Made by a program: the position numbers and the translations under genes. The notes below the pieces were generated by a model. That model worked only from the letters and a program-made list of their open reading frames with translations. It was not told the DNA's origin and made no database searches. A DNA stretch of 64,000 bases from Heterocephalus glaber (taxonomy: Eukaryota; Chordata; Mammalia; Rodentia; Bathyergidae): NCBI RefSeq assembly GCF_000247695.1, contig NW_004624848.1, positions 995,300-1,059,299 of the forward strand, written 5' to 3'. Position 1 is the first letter of the stretch; each line of letters starts with the position of its first letter. Of this stretch, positions 61,301 through 64,000 are shown one piece after another.

Positions 61301-61700
61301 GAACCCCGGAAAGAGGGCAGATTTCAATTTCCTTTTACTTACTTAAGCAAAGCCAGCCTTGAGCTGTAAGAACCTCGATCTGACCAACTTTCACCTCTTT
61401 GAGCCCAAGCTCTGTATTTTTTAAGGCCTATTCAATAAATGTCAAGAAATAGAATAATTTTCATATAATTGTATCCATATTTTCTAGAAATATTTTAATA
61501 AGAGCTTCTTACCATATGTATTTAACTTATTTTCCATAAAAGTCTGGTTCCCTTGAGTTTCTCTCTTTTAACTCCACATTAATCTGAATAGTCAGATCCT
61601 TATTCTTTGTAATTTCTGACTTATCACAGATGCTTCAGTAACAAAATCCATAAATAAAAGTCAAGTCATCATGATTATTAACAGCCAATTAATATGTTCC
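58341..61700. other. Non-coding DNA
   Basis: No gene recognised. A GC-richer patch at 60000-60180 (GTTTATCTCCTCCAGC, GTGAACTCATCCATGGC, TCACTTTCTGAAAGC) resembles the antisense MaLR LTRs elsewhere in this window. Confidence 0.4.
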
Positions 61701-61706
61701 AACATT

Positions 61707-61892
61707 ACCGGGTGTGGTGGTGCACACTTGTAATCCCACACTCTGGGAAGCTGAGTCAAGACGATCACAAATTTGAGCCCAGCCTGAGCAACTCAGCTAT
61801 TTAGTGATAGCCTGACTCAAACTTTAAGAAAAAAAAATTAAAAAGCTGGGGATGTATCACAGTGTGAGGCCTTGGATTCCATCACCAAATAC
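61707..61892 (+). repeat. B1-dID composite SINE, plus strand
   Basis: B1 part CCGGGTGTGGTGGTGCACAC, TGTAATCCCACACTC, GAGCCCAGCCTGAGC, then an AAAAAAAAATTAAAAAG linker and an ID half (CTGGGGATGTATCACAG, GGATTCCATCACC). Same family as the copy at 50650, opposite orientation. Confidence 0.85.
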
Positions 61893-62339
61893 TTTGTATC
61901 TTTAAAGGCTACACTGCGACTGATCTTTGAGAAATTGATATTAAGTATATTTACTACTGCATTGAGTGTAACTATCCCCTGACTCATTAAATAACTTAAC
62001 ATCTCATTGGATGTGCCATTTTTCTGGTAAACTTGGTAGTACCTGTTCTTACACACTGGCTAAAAGGCACCTGTGCAAACACATAAATACCAGGCTGGAG
62101 CCCTGAGGTGTACAAACCTTGGCTGTTGATTATCTGTCAGCCCTGGAGTAGGCTGCTCGGCCACTGTAGTTTCTCATTTCTCCTCTGTGACCTGAGATAC
62201 CCAACTCCTGTTCAATGTAGTACAATAAATTTATCTCAAAAAGTCTTATAAGCTGCAGACAAGTTGTTTCATAAGAACTGTGAATTTTAAGCTGGTATTT
62301 CGTGTTCGTTTTTCTCTTGCCCTCCGATATGCAGGTTTT
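61893..62339. other. Unique non-coding DNA
   Basis: Nothing recognised. Confidence 0.5.
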
Positions 62340-62560
62340 CCTTTAAAAACATGGAAAAATTTAGTCTTGACACAATCCATATTTTTGCTCAGTGCAAATT
62401 TTCACTTAGCTGGTGAGACATGACTCAGCCAATAGCCGAAAGTCGATGCCTGCAAGACAACTGACCGACAACTTGTCATGAATTAACACACTAACCTCTC
62501 CCCGAGTGGGCCTGGATACCATAGAGTACAACTATTTCCACTGGGCTGCTTAAATAATTA
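62340..62560. promoter_or_regulatory. Candidate conserved enhancer-like segment
   Basis: Repeat-free, with an AP-1/CCAAT pair (CATGACTCAGCCAATAGCC), several retained CpGs (AGCCGAAAGTCGATGCC, CTGACCGACAAC, CCCCGAGTGG) and homeodomain words (TGAATTAACAC, AATAATTAATAG). No coding potential. Inferred. Confidence 0.33.
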
Positions 62561-62765
62561 ATAGAAGATGAGTCAAAAGACCTAAGTGATAGTCTATATT
62601 TACCATACTCCCTTGATAATTACAGAAGATATTTCTGCATTTAAGTATTTGTGCTCTTGTAATCCCATACTTATATCCAGGTATTCTCATACAATATGTT
62701 TGTTCAACAATTATGAACCAAATTTAGAGATTGTGTTTTACCATCCTGTCTATCTAATGCTAAGC

Positions 62766-63360
62766 GTAATTATTACAGAGAGCGAAATTAGGCAGAGATC
62801 GATAGGCAGCTGGAACGGGACCAGGCCCAAGCTGGAGTCAGAACAGAGGGGAGGTCAACAAGCCTGGGGTCAGGCTGAGCTGACAGAAAGGAGCCCTGAG
62901 ATGGAGTCGCCATGGCTGGGCCTGCAGGCTTCCCAGAGCCGAACAGCAGCTCTGGCCCAGGGAGTCGGAGTAGCACAGCAGGCACAGAAACCATGTAGTG
63001 AGTACTGAGCGTAGACAGCCGATTAGAGCGCCCTGACCCACCCTCCTGGCCCCCAGGAAGTGCCTCTGTTCTTCTCCTCTCCATCCCCTCGCTGCCCACC
63101 TCGTTTATCTATCAGATCAACAGTAGCCGAGTGACATATTGTGATCCTACAGGTTGGTTGCAGTTTGACCCCAGATAACCTGCGAGGTGATTTTAGTGTA
63201 TAAAAAACCCCTGGACTAAGAGCCTCAGCAGCAGTCCACTTTGGGGGATGCTCCTTCCTCTCAGGAAATTTCTCTTAATAAAACTTTTCCTATTCTGAAC
63301 CTTTTTTGTCCTCAACTCCATTCTTTGGTGTCCTGAGACACGAACTCAGCACAACTAACA
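62766..63360 (+). repeat. Solo LTR of an endogenous retrovirus, plus strand
   Basis: About 595 bp with a purine-rich AGCTGGAACGGGACCAGGC region, TATA box GTGTATAAAAAACCCC (63199-63206), an R region start (GCCTCAGCAGCAGTCC), AATAAA at 63277-63282 and the end GAGACACGAACTCAGC...AACTAACA. These are in the correct order and spacing for a retroviral LTR. No primer-binding site or viral gene follows, so it is a solo LTR. The 5' edge is approximate, and no target duplication was found. Confidence 0.65.
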
Positions 63361-64000
63361 GGTTGGGAGTGACTGCCCTGTAATATCATCATTAAAAATA
63401 AATTAAATGCTTTTGAATATCATAATAGCAGATAGATTGTCCTAGAGAATTTTCTGCATCCTGAAAAACATGATAGAGATGCAAATATTTCCATTAAGTA
63501 GCACAGAAGAGCTATCTTTTCAAACAGTAAATGCTTTCATCTGTGTTCATCTTTTCGAATTTCTGATTTGTTGCAATAAACATTTAGCAGTGGTGATGAT
63601 TTGTGTTTCAAGATATCAAGATGATTGCTCTGCTAAAATAATCTGTTTGAAAAATCAGAATTTTGAATCTCTTAATAAGGACTTCCAGTTGGACCCCAAA
63701 TCAATGAGTATTTGTTATTTCTCTTTCACTATTGGCAATGACTTATCCTTACTGTAACCTTACTCTAATTTCAAATAAAATGAATGAAATTTGAGGGGAA
63801 ATTTATCATTTCATTTCTTTTAGACATGCTCCATTCTTTTTAATCATTAACACTTGTAATTATTGTTCACACTTCACTGCCAAATAGAGAAAACACTTTT
63901 GAAAGTATTGTTATCACAGTAAAATCTAAGGGGAAGTAGTGAGAAATGTCAAGAGGATCACAGCTACTCCCCATCTAGAATAATTTTTTGAAATATTTGC
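63361..64000. other. AT-rich non-coding DNA
   Basis: No gene recognised. The 95-codon open frame at 63470-63757 has no known domain. Confidence 0.45.

Noticed and set aside
62586..63008. 140-codon open frame, plus strand
   Set aside because: Starts in unique DNA and runs into the LTR at 62766, so it is a chance fusion.

Overview
This window looks like nuclear DNA from a rodent. It contains many short tRNA-derived ID-type SINEs, monomeric B1 elements and two B1-dID composite SINEs, alongside L1 LINE fragments, MIR fossils and MaLR-type LTRs. The ID consensus here (a TTAGCTCAGTGGTT 5' part with a CCGCC-type centre) is not the mouse/rat form. B1-dID composites occur in squirrel-related and hystricognath lineages. 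A mole-rat, cavy-like or squirrel-related rodent would fit, but I cannot fix the species from sequence alone.

I found no intact protein-coding gene, no convincing coding exon and no structural RNA gene. The longest open stretches (191 to 201 codons) lie in repeats or in low-complexity or unrecognised sequence. Two processed pseudogenes are clear. One is a GAPDH retrocopy running off the left edge (1-250, minus). The other is a much decayed retrocopy of poly(A) polymerase (PAPOLA/PAPOLB type) at 21640-22935, minus.

Layout: 1-6 kb is mostly unique AT-rich DNA with the GAPDH relic, a MIR and an LTR candidate. 6-12 kb is a nest of ID elements and L1 pieces, including a twin-primed (5'-inverted) L1. 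12-16 kb is mostly unique. 16.6-23 kb is a dense L1 nest with an inverted duplication carrying ID copies, then the PAPOLA relic. 23-32 kb is largely unique and holds the best candidate conserved regulatory segments (about 26-27 kb). 32.8-38.3 kb holds MaLR internal and LTR sequence plus another LTR. 40-47 kb holds L1 3' ends, MaLR LTRs and four ID elements. 48-55.2 kb is almost all antisense L1, interrupted by LTR-like insertions including a CpG-rich one. 55-64 kb is unique DNA with old L1, a B1-dID and an LTR with TATA box and poly(A) signal near the right edge.

The window is best read as a gene desert or part of a very large intron. It shows no sign of an undescribed multi-gene system. The observations worth following are repeat biology (ID subfamilies, a composite inverted repeat, twin priming) and several repeat-free segments that may be conserved enhancers. 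Repeat names come from recognising family consensus features by eye, so subfamily names and exact edges are approximate.
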